DNA from: Bursaphelenchus xylophilus
Lineage: Eukaryota > Nematoda > Chromadorea > Rhabditida > Aphelenchoididae
NCBI GenBank assembly: GCA_904066235.2
Contig: CAJFCV020000006.1
Span: 2,356,001-2,420,000 of the forward strand
Direction: 5' to 3'
Length of the DNA: 64,000 nucleotides
Numbering within the stretch: the stretch's first letter is position 1; each line of letters starts with the position of its first letter. Position numbers and translations under genes: made by a program. The notes below the pieces were generated by a model that saw only the letters and a list, made by a program, of their open reading frames with translations, ran no database searches and was not told where the DNA came from. Below are positions 18,201-26,699 of this stretch, one piece after another.

Positions 18201-20088
18201 ATGTGAAAAAGAGAGTCAGAGTGCGAGCAAAACTCGAAAAAGCCGATTGCACGGTGCTGTTGTCTTTTCACCGGGCGTATCGCAAATATCACGCGACTAA
18301 GGAATGATAATTTGCACGGTGCGGTTATGGTGTGTCGCTGCGAAAATCGCTGATCTTTAGTGTGCATTTTGACCCAGAAACATCATTCTGCAGGGTGAAT
18401 TTTGAAGTTTTTGCGCTAACGAAAAATCACCGAACGATTTCGGAGCGATGGTTCGGTGCGACAATTTTTTCTTTTCAACCTAAAGATCTCTGTCGTTTCT
18501 GCAAAGCGCGGTTTAGAAGTTTCGTACATGTCTTGTCAGTCTGTCGGGAAAATAATGAGCACAATGTCGCTGCGCCAATCACGTCGCTGAAGTGAAAAGA
18601 AATTTGATTTTTCCGCGATACAATATTGCGATGCTATTCTTGTGCTCATTATTTTCCCGACAGGCTGACAATATTTTAATTACTCTCCAAATTTTTTTCG
18701 TTTTTTGATAAAACCTGGCCTTACCCTCGCCATTGACGACATGATCAGACAAGACAATGGGGCGGAGACAATCATCGACGCCGTGATTCGCCAATCGATC
18801 ACAAAACAAACAATCAAAGTGACAATCAACTGGCACATGCATCTGATAAGGAGTCCAACTTTGTCCCCAATTCCATCATGAATCCGAGAAATGTTGCTGC
18901 AATTGGCGTTAAACCTAATTGCATTCACTTACTCGTTGAGCTGTGTGTTCAACGCTCCAAACTTTTGCTGATCGAACCATTGCGCATCTTGTCGCAGGAT
19001 CGATTTTATGAACCGACTTCGCAAATGCGCTGCAATATTTTTCGCCGCCAACTTGAAGCAGTAGTTCGTTATCAGCGAGGTCGCGATGACAATTACTCCA
19101 ACGCAAATGTTCATTTTTACCATGAAAAAACCGCGGTCCCACATTTCGTCTTTCGTTATTTTCTGAAATGGTTTTTTTTTTGATTTTAAAAAATTTTGTC
19201 GCAGGCGAAGAGTCCCGCCTTGCCGAAGAGTCCCACTTTTCTCAAAAAAAACATAAAATTTTTTTCATTTTTTTCAAAATGAAAGGTGACATTTTATATG
19301 ATGACACAACTTTTTGAGTGAAAAAATGATAGTGACATCTTATACGATGAAAAAATTTCAAATTTTTTTCCATTGTATAACATGTCATTTTCAAGTTTTT
19401 TTAAAATTTTTTTGAAAAACGGGCAACCGAAAATTGATTTTTATTTGATTTTAAAAAATTTCGTTGCAGGTGAAGAGGCCCTATTTTTCGAAGAGGCCCG
19501 CCTTCCCGAAGAGTCCCATTTTTTTCAAAAAACATGAAAATTTTTTCATTTTTTCAAAATGAAAGGTGGCATTTTATACGATGACACATTTTTTTAAATG
19601 AAAAAATGAGTGTGACATGTTATACGATGAAAACATTTCAAATTTTTTTCATCGTATAACATGTCACCCATAATTTTCAAGAATTTTTAAAGTTTTTTTC
19701 GAAAAACTGGCAATTAAAAATTCAAAATTTACCCCCTGATCGCTCTCAATCAAAGCTGTCGCCAACTTGCCGGCCATGACGGCAACCAGCGCCTGAACGG
19801 CACCAGTAATGATGGATGAAGTGAGACCGATTAGGATTAGAAGTCGATCATGTTCCTCGGCGTATTTGAACTGGAACCAGATTGGAAACAAAATAATTTT
19901 GACAAAAAATGATGACTCACCAAGTCCAAGACTCCCACCGGCTTCGCTTGAAACGATTCCTTGGCCAGATCGCCTCTGCACAGCAATGTGTTGACCCATT
20001 TCTCGACTCCAGTCTGTCTATAAACACCGTCGTCGACGAAGTCGGTCGACTTCTCGGGCAGTTTCGACTTCCCGTTCTTCTCCCCCAT
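12214..20088 (-). CDS. P-glycoprotein-type ABC transporter (ABCB), Pgp-A
   Basis: Full-length ATP-driven efflux pump, paralogue of Pgp-B. Eleven exons join in phase to about 1273 aa: 20088-19921, 19870-19733, 19162-18933, 18896-18725, 18013-17603, 17554-17360, 16101-15399, 15317-15031, 14482-14006, 13294-13167, 13126-12214. NBD1 has Walker A GHSGCGKS (about 429-436), LSGGQ (533-537) and [14 protein letters not shown]2 has GPSGGGKS (about 1063-1070), LSGGQ (about 1167-1171) and the H-loop IAHRLS. Both catalytic glutamates (LLLDE) are present. The exon with NBD1 Walker A (17554-17360) has no ATG and is easily missed. The chosen start, MGEKNGKSK, follows a TTTTCAG acceptor by 7 nt, so I infer trans-splicing there. 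An ATG at 20133 would add 15 residues. An extra intron (14483-15030), absent from Pgp-B, is filled by Rep-T. The exact pgp orthologue is unknown. Confidence 0.95.
13318..13452. mobile_element. Mite-B copy 3 (Pgp-A intron)
   Basis: Ends TATCAGTCCGTCGGG and CCCGAGAGGCTGA, interior CATCATCGCCTTGCGACGG. It lies immediately upstream (on the plus strand) of the exon that starts at 13294. Confidence 0.7.
13520..13970. mobile_element. diverged Rep-L copy (Pgp-A intron)
   Basis: Blocks CAGCTCGCGCTTTGCAG, GATATTCAACCACC, GAGAGAATACGC and AAATCTCGGTCATTTCTGC occur in family order. The middle is rearranged. Confidence 0.5.
14538..14972 (-). mobile_element. Rep-T copy 2 (fills a Pgp-A-specific intron)
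   Basis: Reverse orientation to copies 1, 3 and 4. On the minus strand it runs from GGGTCGATGATACTTTTGG through GCATGAAGGAGGCCAGAAG, TTGATCGAGTCCTAAGATAG, GCTAAAATTAG-like blocks and CCAACGGCTTTGCCAGGC to GTAGTCGACCCGAAAAGTCG. The ends GGGTCGA...TCGACCC are inverted repeats. Only about 55-60 bp of the 548-bp intron lie outside it on each side. Confidence 0.75.
16437..17005. mobile_element. hAT-N copy with 8-bp target duplication
   Basis: Termini CAGAGATTTCCACGG and CCGTGGCAATTTCTG are inverted repeats. The flanks GTTGCAAC (16429-16436) and GCTGCAAC (17006-17013) form an 8-bp target duplication with one mismatch, the hallmark of hAT transposition. Subterminal regions are rich in GGCTCCGG / CCGGAGCC. 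No transposase frame is present, so it is non-autonomous. It hosts a Mite-C insertion. Confidence 0.85.
16679..16904. mobile_element. Mite-C copy 1, nested in hAT-N
   Basis: A 226-bp element with perfect inverted ends GCACGTCAAACTGAG / CTCAGTTTGACGTGC and flanking GCT on both sides (16676-16678, 16905-16907). The other hAT-N copies read straight through this site, which confirms the insertion. Three-bp duplications suggest a PIF/Harbinger-type origin. Confidence 0.85.
18050..18330. repeat. island of TGCAC-N-GTGCA palindromes (Pgp-A intron)
   Basis: Contains TTCGCACTGTGCATTTCGC, TTGCACTGTGTAATTCG, TTGCACGGTGCTG and TTTGCACGGTGCGG in about 270 bp, in the intron 18014-18724. Confidence 0.6.
18535..18669. 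mobile_element. Mite-A copy (Pgp-A intron)
   Basis: Ends GTCAGTCTGTCGGGAAAATA and TTTTCCCGACAGGCTGACA. The interior, with GTCGCTGAAGTGAAAAG, is slightly shortened in its right half. Confidence 0.75.
19172..19690. repeat. tandem duplication of about 260 bp (Pgp-A intron)
   Basis: Two head-to-tail units (about 19172-19430 and 19432-19690). Both contain TTGATTTTAAAAAATTT, CAGGCGAAGAG or CAGGTGAAGAG, GAAGAGTCCC, AAATGAAAGGTG and CGTATAACATGTCA-type blocks, with about 85-90% similarity by eye. It fills most of the intron between exons 2 and 3 (19163-19732). Confidence 0.7.
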
Positions 20089-20100
20089 ACCCGTTCTGAA
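20089..20100 (-). promoter_or_regulatory. probable trans-splice acceptor of Pgp-A
   Basis: The minus strand reads TTATTTTCAG then AACGGGT and the ATG. TTTTCAG is the nematode 3' splice consensus. Its place just before an ATG, with no upstream exon recognised, suggests SL leader addition. A cis-splice from an unseen 5' exon is the alternative. Confidence 0.5.
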
Positions 20101-20133
20101 AATAAGGGGTGTTGTTGGCGAAGGTTGGTTCAT

Positions 20134-20842
20134 TTTATGCAAGTAAATTGCTAGATAATTTGCTTGTTCAAAAGGTCGGGGAAAAAATAGACGGCTGTTG
20201 AGATTTGTTTGTTTTTCGAAATGCGGCCAAAAGTTCATTGCTAGTTATATCCTTTATAGATTCGTTTTCTGGGTCGGTTGTTGTAAAATCAGCGTTTCAG
20301 AAGTGCATTTTTTTCTCAAGCATCGGGTAGAAAAATTGCAAAAATTTTATGCAAAATATTTCCTTAGAAATTATCCTCAGGGCCGTATGTACCATATAAA
20401 TCCCTGAATTGTGCATCATTAGAATCAACAACGTATTAAAATGAATTTTGAAATTATCATAGATTGACCCCAAGAAGTGATCCATTCGCATTGATTTTTC
20501 ACTTTTTTGGAGATAGTAGTCAATCTACGCGACTTTTTTTTTATTTTTTCCACAACAAAAAATCATTTTTTTTCGCCCGGAACTGGCAAAGATTGGCCAA
20601 AAAAAATTGTTTTTTGTTTTTTCTCTGACCGCCCTCCGCGTTTTGTGTGCCCTCTCGGCTGCAAAGATCGTTGAATATCTCGACTGGGCCTGCAAACCTT
20701 GAGCTAAAACTTTCAGGAATTGATATGTGGCATATACCCGAAATATGTGCAAAATTTAAGGGAAATCTGAGCGTGGCACTTGGGGCACTTCCCTAGTAAA
20801 ATTGGACCTATTTTTTGCAAAAACGAAAGATAACACGTTGGC
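20134..20842. other. Pgp-A upstream region with a partial Rep-L
   Basis: No gene seen. About 20550-20800 is a reversed partial Rep-L: TGACCGCCCTCCGCGTTTTG, TCGTTGAATATCTCG, GAGCTAAAACTTTCAGGAAT, AATCTGAGCGTGGCACTT. The rest is AT-rich and is the likely promoter-side region of Pgp-A. Confidence 0.5.
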
Positions 20843-20992
20843 TATCAGTCTGTCTGGAAAGTAATGAGCACAATGCCGCTGCTCCGATCGCATCGCTGAA
20901 GTGAAAAGCAATTTGGTTTTGCCACGACGCAATTCATTTTCTCGGCAATTCTGGTTGCGACATTGCGCTCATTATTTTTCCGACAGACTTAT
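20843..20992. mobile_element. Mite-A copy
   Basis: Complete: TATCAGTCTGTCTGGAAAG at the left, TTTTTCCGACAGACTTATA at the right, interior CATCGCTGAAGTGAAAAGC. Confidence 0.75.
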
Positions 20993-21426
20993 AAACATCT
21001 TCATTTCCAACCAAAATTCCAGCCAAAAACCCCAACCAAATCCATCCTCGAAACTTGGAATAAGCTCAAAAAATCAAGGGCCGGTTAAAATTTGAGCCAC
21101 TATGCGTATATGTATTACAAAACCAGTAAAAACCAGACGTGATGCGGCGAAAATTTTTATGCTTACTTCGCGTTTCGATCGCGACTTGTGAATTCAGTCC
21201 CTGAAACTGATTATGCAAATCGCCGCTTTGTTTTACACATCTGGTCTGTGCAGAAAGTTCAGGTCCCCTTTTTTCGATTTCGCTGAAAATCACAAGGCTA
21301 GGAGGTCAACAAATGAGAGGTTCAGCGGATACGTTGGCATAGTGTAGCAGATTTTTTTCGCGTTTGCATTTTTCAACATTTTTATATTAGTGCTTTCATA
21401 AAGTGCATGGAAATTTGTTCTCTTTC

Positions 21427-21774
21427 GCACAGTGCATTTTTGAACTTTTTCCCACGCTTGTCGCCAATGCACAGTGCATTTTTGAACTTTTTCTCACGCT
21501 TGTCGCTAACGCACAGTGCATTTTTGAACTTTTTCTCACGCTTGTCGCCAATGCACAGTGCATTTTTGAACTTTTTCTCACGCTTGTCGCTAACGCACAG
21601 TGCATTTTTGAACTTTTTCCCACGCTTGTCGCCAATGCACAGTGCATTTTTGAACTTTTTCTCACGCTTGTCGCTAACGCACAGTGCATTTTTGAACTTT
21701 TTCCCACGCTTGTCGCCAATGCACAGTGCATTTTTGAACTTTTTCCCACGCTTGTCGCCAATGCACAGTGCATT
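21427..21774. repeat. 42-bp tandem array with TGCACAGTGCA palindromes
   Basis: Eight full 42-bp units plus a partial ninth. Each starts with GCACAGTGCATTTTTGAAC and continues CTTTTTC(C/T)CACGCTTGTCGC. Units alternate between ...CCCACG...GCCAAT and ...CTCACG...GCTAAC forms through part of the array, giving an 84-bp higher-order period. Because 42 is divisible by 3, all frames stay open on both strands; the long apparent proteins are artefacts. Confidence 0.9.
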
Positions 21775-22080
21775 TTTCTCTTTTCGCACAGTGCAAAAGC
21801 GACGTCATTGAAATTTGTCGCAGCGACTTTTCGACGCACAGTGCGAAAACCAAAGAAGAGACAAAATGCACGGTGCATTTCATTTTTTTTGATTTTCGCA
21901 CTGTGCATTTGAAATATCGCCGCGACGTGAGCTTTTTCCAACTGCCTCTCCTCGGTTTTGCTGAAGAATTTGCACGGTGCAAACGGCTTTTTTGGTTTGC
22001 ACTGTGCAAAAGGAAGCAAATGCACTGTGCGTTGGCGACAAGCGTAGGAAAAAAGTTTGCACTGTGCGAAAGACAACAAA
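21775..22080. repeat. degenerate extension of the TGCACNGTGCA array
   Basis: Non-tandem sequence with at least seven further palindromes (for example CGCACAGTGCG at 21837, TGCACGGTGCA at 21866, TGCACTGTGCA at 22000), spaced at about 25-60 bp. Confidence 0.65.
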
Positions 22081-22194
22081 TTTATTGCTTGTCAATTGCC
22101 GTCGTAGACCAACAGCTCGCGCTTTGCAGAAACAACCAAGATTTTTTGATCGAAAGTTGGCCAAAAATGACGGGTTTTCAAGAAAAATTTACTG

Positions 22195-22445
22195 CCTACT
22201 TCTCAGAGATTGATGTTTCCACAAAAAAATAAATTTTTTCCGCATGAAACTGGCAAAGATACGGCTAAAAATCTTTTTCTCTCTGCACTCTCCGCATTTC
22301 GCGCTCTCTCTCGGCGGCAAAGATCGTTGAATATCTCAGAAGTGCCTGCAAAGCGTGAGCCAAAATTTTCAGGAGTTGATATTTGGCCCATGTCCTAACT
22401 GTGCGACAAAATTCAAAGAAAATCCGAGCGTCACTCCTGGCTTCC
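22195..22445. mobile_element. partial Rep-L, reversed
   Basis: Blocks TTTCCACAAAAAAATAAATT, GAAACTGGCAAAGATACGG, CTCTCCGCATTTCGCG, TCGTTGAATATCTC and AATCCGAGCGTCACTCC in reverse family order. Confidence 0.55.
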
Positions 22446-23184
22446 CTTTGTAGATAATCACCACCTCTTATTACTCAGTATTCTTTGCTCTATCGGCTTT
22501 TCTCGTCAATAAAAATCCAACAAAAACACCGCAATCCGATAAGTTCTTTGTGTTTATGTAATACAACAGTATATCTGTGACAATGAGCAAGATTAATGGG
22601 GGGATTTACAATTTCATGGGCGAAGAAAATGCAGTCAAAAGGAAACGCGTTCTACTCAACAATATATAGAAAAAGGGGGGAAATTATCATAGAAATCTTA
22701 CAGGCTCACACTCAATTGTGGTCGACAAAGGGAAGACGCAAAAGTTCCGCTGAGATCATGGGATGAACGGATAATTATTACGAGAATTCAATTGAGTCTG
22801 ATTACAGGGGTCTAACAACAAAGTTGCTTATTACGGGAGACAATATAAGATGCTTAGCAATTATTATCGATTATAACGGACGAGATTGGGGCCGAGAAAG
22901 CTCCGAGTCAAGAAAATTAATAAAGAAAAAGATTTAGAATTAGCATTTAACGTTGAAGAATATGTCAGAGTGTCGTATTTCAGGCAGTACTGAGCAAAAA
23001 GCGGCCCAAAATTTGTAAAAAATCAATTTTTGAAGCCAAACATGTCTAGTGTAATATAATTTTTTTTTTCAATTTCCAAAAAAAATCTCAAAAATTTTGC
23101 TCTACACTTCTCCTGGCGACACCTTGACACACTTCCAAGAAAAACCTATACAAAAAATGCATATTACCAGCTCAAAAAATCTGT
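22446..23184. other. non-coding, 3' flank of the Sox gene
   Basis: AT-rich with no repeat family or gene recognised. The Sox mRNA 3' untranslated region should lie in its right part, but I find no clear AATAAA on the minus strand close to the stop codon. Confidence 0.45.
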
Positions 23185-26100
23185 CTACAGCGACTCATTG
23201 GCCGAGTTTTCGGTGGTGCTGGGGGACGAGACCGACTTGTTCAGGTCAAAGTTCATGTGCTGGTTGGCCATTCGTTGCATGTGGAGGCCGTACTGGACGA
23301 GGACGCGCTGCAGTTCGGGGCTGATGGCCGGATTCAGCGGCTCCGGCGAGGTGTTGGCCGAGGTGGGCGGTGGGGAGACCAGGCCCGGCGCCAGGCCCGC
23401 CAACAGCGGGTTGTGGAGGGCGGCCAGCGTCAGAAGCTGCTGATACTTCTCGTTCTCGAGAAGCTGGTTCTGGATGAGGGTCTGCTGGAGTTGGTGGGCG
23501 TGGAGTTGTTGCTGGAGGGCGGCGGCGACCGCCGGATTGATCAGCGCCGAGCTGGTGGGGATGGAGTTGGCGACATTCTGGGCGCCGCAGAAGGCCGGTT
23601 GGAATGGATTCAGGCCTGAAAATGTTCGAAATAAGTCCTTTAAATCTTGATTTAGCCATTTTAAAAAATTTTCTCGATTTTTGATTTTTTAAAGATTACT
23701 GTAATTTTCGCGTTGAGACCCAAAATTAAAAGGTCCAAACTTGGATTTGATAGACTAATTCGTCTAATTTTGCTAAACAGAACTTTTACAAGCCTCCACT
23801 GAAGTTGAAGGTGGTATCAGTTTGTCGGGAAAATAATGAGCGCAATGTCTCTGCGGCAGAGTGCTCATTACTTTCCCGACAAACTGATAACACCCTCAAC
23901 TTGGAGTGCCTTGTACAACGTTCTTTTAGCAAAATTAGACGAATTACTCTAACAAATCCAACTTTAAACCTTTTACTTCCAAAACCTGCCCTTTGAACGA
24001 GCTGTTTACCCATTTTTCTGAACTTTGATGCCTCGTTTGCTTTTGTAAACTGATTGTTTTTGTTGTTCAAGCATCCAAAAATGAACCGTTGATGAAACAG
24101 TATGAAACAAGGTCCGATAAATAATTTCTTCGAACGTTCCGGAAGGGGCCGATGTTCGCTTATCAAGGTTGTGTCTAATCATAGATTAATCGAATTCTAT
24201 TGTTTCGGGGCATTGTTTCATTGTGACCACGCAGCTCCCCATAAAAGTCGTTCGTCTGATAAGCGAGCCGTTGTATTTTGTAATCGAGATGGGTTTATGT
24301 CCGCTTGTGATCTTTTTGATACTTTGAAGGCGCTTTCTTGATCCCGAATTGAAAAAAATCTAGTACAATATCGAAAAAATTTTAGTGCCTAATTCTGGGC
24401 ACTCCCTCGAATTTTTTGCACTTTCTTTTATTAGGCTACAAACACAACACAGGCTAAGGATCTTTTCAAAAAATTAATTTCTTAAACTCTAAAGTTAAGG
24501 TTTGGCTTTCCGGCAACGTCATGTGTAATACAGATTGAAAAAACTTCGTAAAAACAAAAATTCCTTGCTTGATAAGCCTAATCCTCATCAACGATCATCA
24601 ATTCTCAATCAAACTGAACAAAATTATATTACACTTGACCTATGCCTCTTCAAAGTCAAATATTTGATCTTTAACACCAAGTCGAAACCATTCAGAGATC
24701 TAGTTCACATTTCTACCGTGTGCGGGACAAAGTTCACTTCTTTATCTTTGATTTTGGCGCCCGATCACGCCGCTTTCCCATTGAATTCGCCCATTTCGCG
24801 GGGTTCCCATTCTTTTCGGGCCAAAAACAAATAAAAATTTCGCTGTTTGGTGACAAAACTTCTGAGACGGTACACTTCCTTTTCCAGGGGGTGCCTTGGA
24901 AGACCGAAAAAGGCGCGGGTTGGAAACGCTTTTGTCCGCGCTGGCCTTTTCTTTCTTCTTCGCCACCAGTTTTTCATTCTTCCATTGTCTCCGGGTGTTT
25001 TCTTCGGCGCCTCACAAAAAACCGCGACGAGCAGAAAGGTGCAAAAGAAAAGAAAATTCGAAAAATTTGCCGAAAACCCCGGCCAATATCCCGGAACACA
25101 AAACGGGAACTTCCCGAAACGAAAAATGGAAGCAAATTGTTTTGAATTATTCGTCCTAGGAACAAAAACAATGGGAGCGATTCCGCGTTTTGCAAGCCGC
25201 TAAAGACCGACAGGCAAAGGAACAACCGAGGAGAGGAAGAGTAATGAGCGCACGGTCCCACTTTTTATGGGCCTGCATGGCGTTTGGGTTTTTGGTCTTG
25301 GCGCGAAAATTTGGAATGACGTTTTTTCGAATCCAAACATTCGAAAAAACACAAAAAAAATCTTGTCGCTCCGCGGCAGAACGTCCTTGGAATTTCCCGC
25401 GACTCCGCACTGTGCATTTTGCGCGATAATTCGAAAAAAAACATTTTGCACTGTGCATCCAACCAAAAAGTGCATTTGCACAGTGCAATTTTGTTTTTGC
25501 CTTACGTCGCGAGCGACTCCCTTTTTCGCAGCGACAAATCAACTTTTCGGAGCGCAAATCTGAAATGTTTTTTTTTTCTGCGACGGAAATTGGGGACCGC
25601 GAAAAATTCCGAGGACCTTTTGTCGCGAATTTTCTGCGATTCTGCACTGTGCATTTTGCGCGATAATTCGAAAAAACATTTTGCACCGTGCATCCGATCC
25701 AAAAAGTGAGCTTGCACAGTGCAATTTTTGCCTCCACAACTCTTTCCCAGAAGCCCCAATTCTCAAAAAAAATTCCCAATTTTCCCATAAAAATCATCAA
25801 AACCGCTGCCACACCCTCAAAAGCCTACCATTAAATCCGTTGGCGAAGCTCTGTTGAATCGACTGGACATTCATTTTGTTGGCGGCATGCACATTGGCAC
25901 TCATGGCGGGCTGTCCGGCGCTGATCGAGGGGCGGAATCCTTTGGGTTTTCGGCGTGGTCGGTACTTGTAGTCGGGGTGTTCGCGCATGTGGACGGCGCG
26001 GAGGCGTTTGGCTTCGTCGATGAAGGGCCGCTTCTCCAGCTCGCTGAGCTCCTTCCACTCCTGGCCGAGGCGTTTCGAGATCTCCGAGTTGTGCATTTTC

Positions 26101-26351
26101 GGGTTCTCGCACGCCATCTTCTTGCGCTGACCGCGCGACCACACCATGAACGCGTTCATGGGGCGCTTCACGTGGTCCGAGCCGGCCGATTCATCGGTGG
26201 AGCGGCTGGTTGTGGAGGGCTCGAGGTCGTCGTCCGAGTTGTCCACACTCGGCGGCGTGGAGGTGGACGAGCAGGCGACGTTGGCGCGCCCGAACCCGCT
26301 CTGGTACAGGTCGGATGGCTTCATTTGGGCGGCAAGCAATAGGTCCGTCAT
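23185..26351 (-). CDS. SoxB-type HMG-box transcription factor
   Basis: DNA-binding transcription factor of the Sox group, acting in the nucleus. Two coding exons, 26351-25829 and 23615-23185, join in phase (GT-AG intron of 2213 bp) to 317 aa. The HMG box spans about residues 60-135 and opens [20 protein letters not shown]. It carries the SoxB-like features [28 protein letters not shown] and [14 protein letters not shown]. The N-terminal 59 residues are acidic and Ser/Thr-rich. The C-terminal part is Gln- and Leu-rich ([14 protein letters not shown]), then Pro/Ser-rich, a likely activation or partner region. HMG type and length suit nematode sox-2 or sox-3; I cannot decide between them. Exons are strongly GC-rich compared with the intron. 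A TTCCATTCCAG acceptor ends at 26414, 62 nt before the ATG, and the frame is open back to it, so an upstream exon or a trans-spliced leader is possible. Confidence 0.93.
23729..23974. repeat. 246-bp palindrome around a minimal Mite-A (Sox intron)
   Basis: The centre (23815-23887) is a 73-bp miniature with both Mite-A ends and nearly no interior. The arms outside it are also inverted: CTAATTCGTCTAATTTTGCT at 23755 and its complement near 23930, and TCCAAACTTGGATTTG with CAAATCCAACTTTAAA. Confidence 0.8.
25404..25735. repeat. direct duplication bearing TGCACNGTGCA palindromes (Sox intron)
   Basis: Two related blocks about 236 bp apart (25404-25497 and 25640-25735). Each contains GCACTGTGCATTTTGCGCG, ATAATTCGAAAAAA, a GCAC(T/C)GTGCATCC palindrome, CCAAAAAGTG and TTGCACAGTGCAATTTT in the same order. 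Confidence 0.75.
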
Positions 26352-26403
26352 TCTCGTTGCAGGGTTGGCTGTTCCACTCGTTGAGCACTGATTCAGAGGG
26401 GGA

Positions 26404-26414
26404 TTCTTCGTGTC
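26404..26414 (-). promoter_or_regulatory. 3' splice acceptor upstream of the Sox ATG
   Basis: The minus strand reads CTTCCATTCCAG, then ACACGAAG. It may receive a spliced leader, or a 5' coding exon that I cannot identify, since the frame is open between it and the ATG. Confidence 0.4.
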
Positions 26415-26604
26415 TGGAATGGAAGATTTTGATTAAACCACATCTTATAATACAAGATTACGGTAGGAAAACGCGCAAAATCAAGGATAATTCGACAAGA
26501 AATACTGAAAAAATTTAAAATTCAACAAAAAAGAATGAATTTTAAGAATAACATGGTAAAACCACGGAATTCCGGACGAAACGGGCGGCACTTCGGCTTA
26601 TATT

Positions 26605-26699
26605 GAAGATAGTGATATCATACAAGACAATGGAGCCGCTGAATCAAAAACATTTTCAGATTAAACGTCTCATTGTCTTGTATCTTATCATTATCTTCT
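26605..26699 (+). ncRNA. microRNA-precursor-like hairpin upstream of the Sox gene
   Basis: About 95 nt fold into a single stem-loop. The 5' arm GAAGATAGTGATATCATACA with AGACAATGGAG pairs with the 3' arm CTCATTGTCTTGTATCTTAT with CATTATCTTC. This gives about 28 pairs with one G-U, a 2-nt mismatch and a 1-nt bulge. The apical part re-pairs CTGAA with TTCAG. Size, bulge pattern and single copy fit a pre-miRNA better than the long perfect arms of the transposon palindromes here. The mature arm and strand are unknown, and I cannot match it to a known miRNA. It lies about 250 bp upstream of the Sox ATG. Confidence 0.5.

Noticed and set aside
3420..20088. An operon of the two Pgp genes
   Set aside because: The spacer from the Pgp-A stop to the Pgp-B ATG is about 1.2 kb, far more than the usual nematode operon spacing of about 100-400 bp, and no SL2-type signal was seen.
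21382..22079. Long repetitive frames of up to 227 codons on both strands
   Set aside because: They come from the 42-bp tandem array, whose unit is a multiple of 3. All frames stay open and the peptides are pure repeats.
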